Assembly (NCBI GenBank): GCA_024180945.1
Contig: JAKSGN010000013.1
Span: 310,001 to 374,000 of the forward strand
Direction of reading: 5' to 3'
Length of the DNA: 64,000 bases
Origin: Macrophomina tecta
Taxonomy: Eukaryota; Ascomycota; Dothideomycetes; Botryosphaeriales; Botryosphaeriaceae
Part shown: positions 63,653 to 64,000 of the stretch, one piece after another
Layout of the letters: the number at the start of each line of letters is the position of its first letter
How positions within the stretch are numbered: the first letter of the stretch is position 1
Notes under the pieces: generated by a model
Told to the model about the DNA's origin: nothing
What the model saw: the letters and a program-made list of their open reading frames with translations, nothing else
The model's database searches: none
Translations under genes and position numbers: made by a program

Positions 63653-64000
63653 TCAAGAAGGCTCGTTTGTCGGCTGCGTAGCCGGCTGTGGGCTTCTTCC
63701 CCCCGATACCATCCGGATCCAGGTATATTTTGGAGCACTGGCAGACCGGTTCCGCTGGAATGAAGGATATTCCCAGTTCATGTATAGCATTGCCAGGGCC
63801 ATTGGCGCGGCGTCGAATACGTAGAGGAAGACCTCGTGCGTGAAGAAGTATCCGTCAAAGCCCTGGGCGTATTCGACGATCCGGAATATTGAACGGATGA
63901 TGATGAGGACGCTGACGATGAAAATCGACTTCAAGTGGTGCTGCCAGCGGATTTGCGAGTGCTTCTGCTTCTTGGCCGGCGGCAAGGCATCCACTCGTTG
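63653..64000 (-). CDS. RTA1-like (lipid-translocating exporter family) protein, C-terminal part, runs off the right edge
   Basis: The minus-strand frame is open from the window edge to a stop at 63653-63655. It reads the last two helices of RTA1-type seven-helix proteins: I-I-I-R-S-I-F-R-I-V-E-Y-A-Q-G, then G-Y-F-F-T-H-E-V-F-L-Y-V-F-D-A-A-P-M. A short polar cytosolic tail follows. Members include Rsb1 (sphingoid long-chain base export) and Rta1 (7-aminocholesterol resistance). The codon at the frame's apparent start is GTG and the family has five more helices upstream, so this is only the 3' end of the gene. Substrate cannot be told from this part. Confidence 0.85.
   Translation of the reverse strand, partial: QRVDALPPAKKQKHSQIRWQHHLKSIFIVSVLIIIRSIFRIVEYAQGFDGYFFTHEVFLYVFDAAPMALAMLYMNWEYPSFQRNRSASAPKYTWIRMVSGGRSPQPATQPTNEPS

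Noticed and set aside
1..64000. Telomeric repeats or subtelomere
   Set aside because: No tandem TTAGGG/CCCTAA array anywhere in the window.
1..64000. CRISPR array or prokaryotic operons
   Set aside because: Spliced genes, LTR elements and a eukaryotic tRNA intron show a fungal nuclear genome; no regularly spaced direct repeats seen.

Overview
The window comes from a filamentous ascomycete (Pezizomycotina). The genes have short introns of about 50-120 bp with GT..AG ends and CTRAY-like branch points. The proteins are typical fungal ones: Rcf1, Sdh3, a LYR protein, a DUF6536 protein, an RTA1-like protein and a Dsc4-like DUF1746 protein. The repeats carry an extreme signature of repeat-induced point mutation (RIP), with CpA/TpG almost absent and TpA in great excess.

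Left part (1-29655). This is one nest of Ty3/Gypsy retrotransposons, with target-site duplications showing the order of insertion. A minus-strand element (A1) has lost most of its left LTR beyond the window edge and ends with an LTR at 21569-21951. It was split by a copy of its own family (A2, 5514-12136, TSD CGAGG/TGAGG), by a second family (B, 12898-21176, TSD TAGGG), and by a solo LTR of family B that is not RIP-mutated (1418-2213, TSD TCGAC). To the right of A1 lies an unassigned RIP relic. An intact, unmutated pogo/Fot1-type DNA transposon (23900-25739) sits in that relic. Then come a degenerate family-B LTR (25817-26538) and the 3' part of a plus-strand Gypsy element (D, 26539-29655) with recognisable RNase H and a C-terminal chromodomain, i.e. 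a chromovirus. All four retroelement bodies also carry, between pol and the 3' LTR, an ORF in the opposite direction. Its decayed product has a basic or Tyr/Cys-rich N-terminus with a C-x2-C-x6-C-like pattern and a coiled-coil-like C-terminus.

Middle (29656-37169). GC-richer, not RIP-mutated, with many long homopolymer tracts and no gene I can support.

Right part (37170-64000). This is the gene-containing part. It holds a Dsc4-like gene and RCF1 (divergent), a decayed pRiA4b ORF-3-like gene, a small secreted protein, an Old Yellow Enzyme-type oxidoreductase with seven exons, and tRNA-Pro(AGG) with an intron. It continues with a LYR-motif mitochondrial protein divergent from NAA40 (NatD), a Delta24-sterol-reductase-like flavoprotein, a small hypothetical gene divergent from a DUF6536 membrane protein, and a DUF7888-like small protein. 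It ends with a HAD-IIB/phosphomannomutase-like enzyme, SDH3, and an RTA1-like gene running off the right edge. There is no biosynthetic cluster. The genes are mostly independent housekeeping functions (three for mitochondria: RCF1, the LYR protein and SDH3) arranged partly as divergent pairs with short shared promoters.
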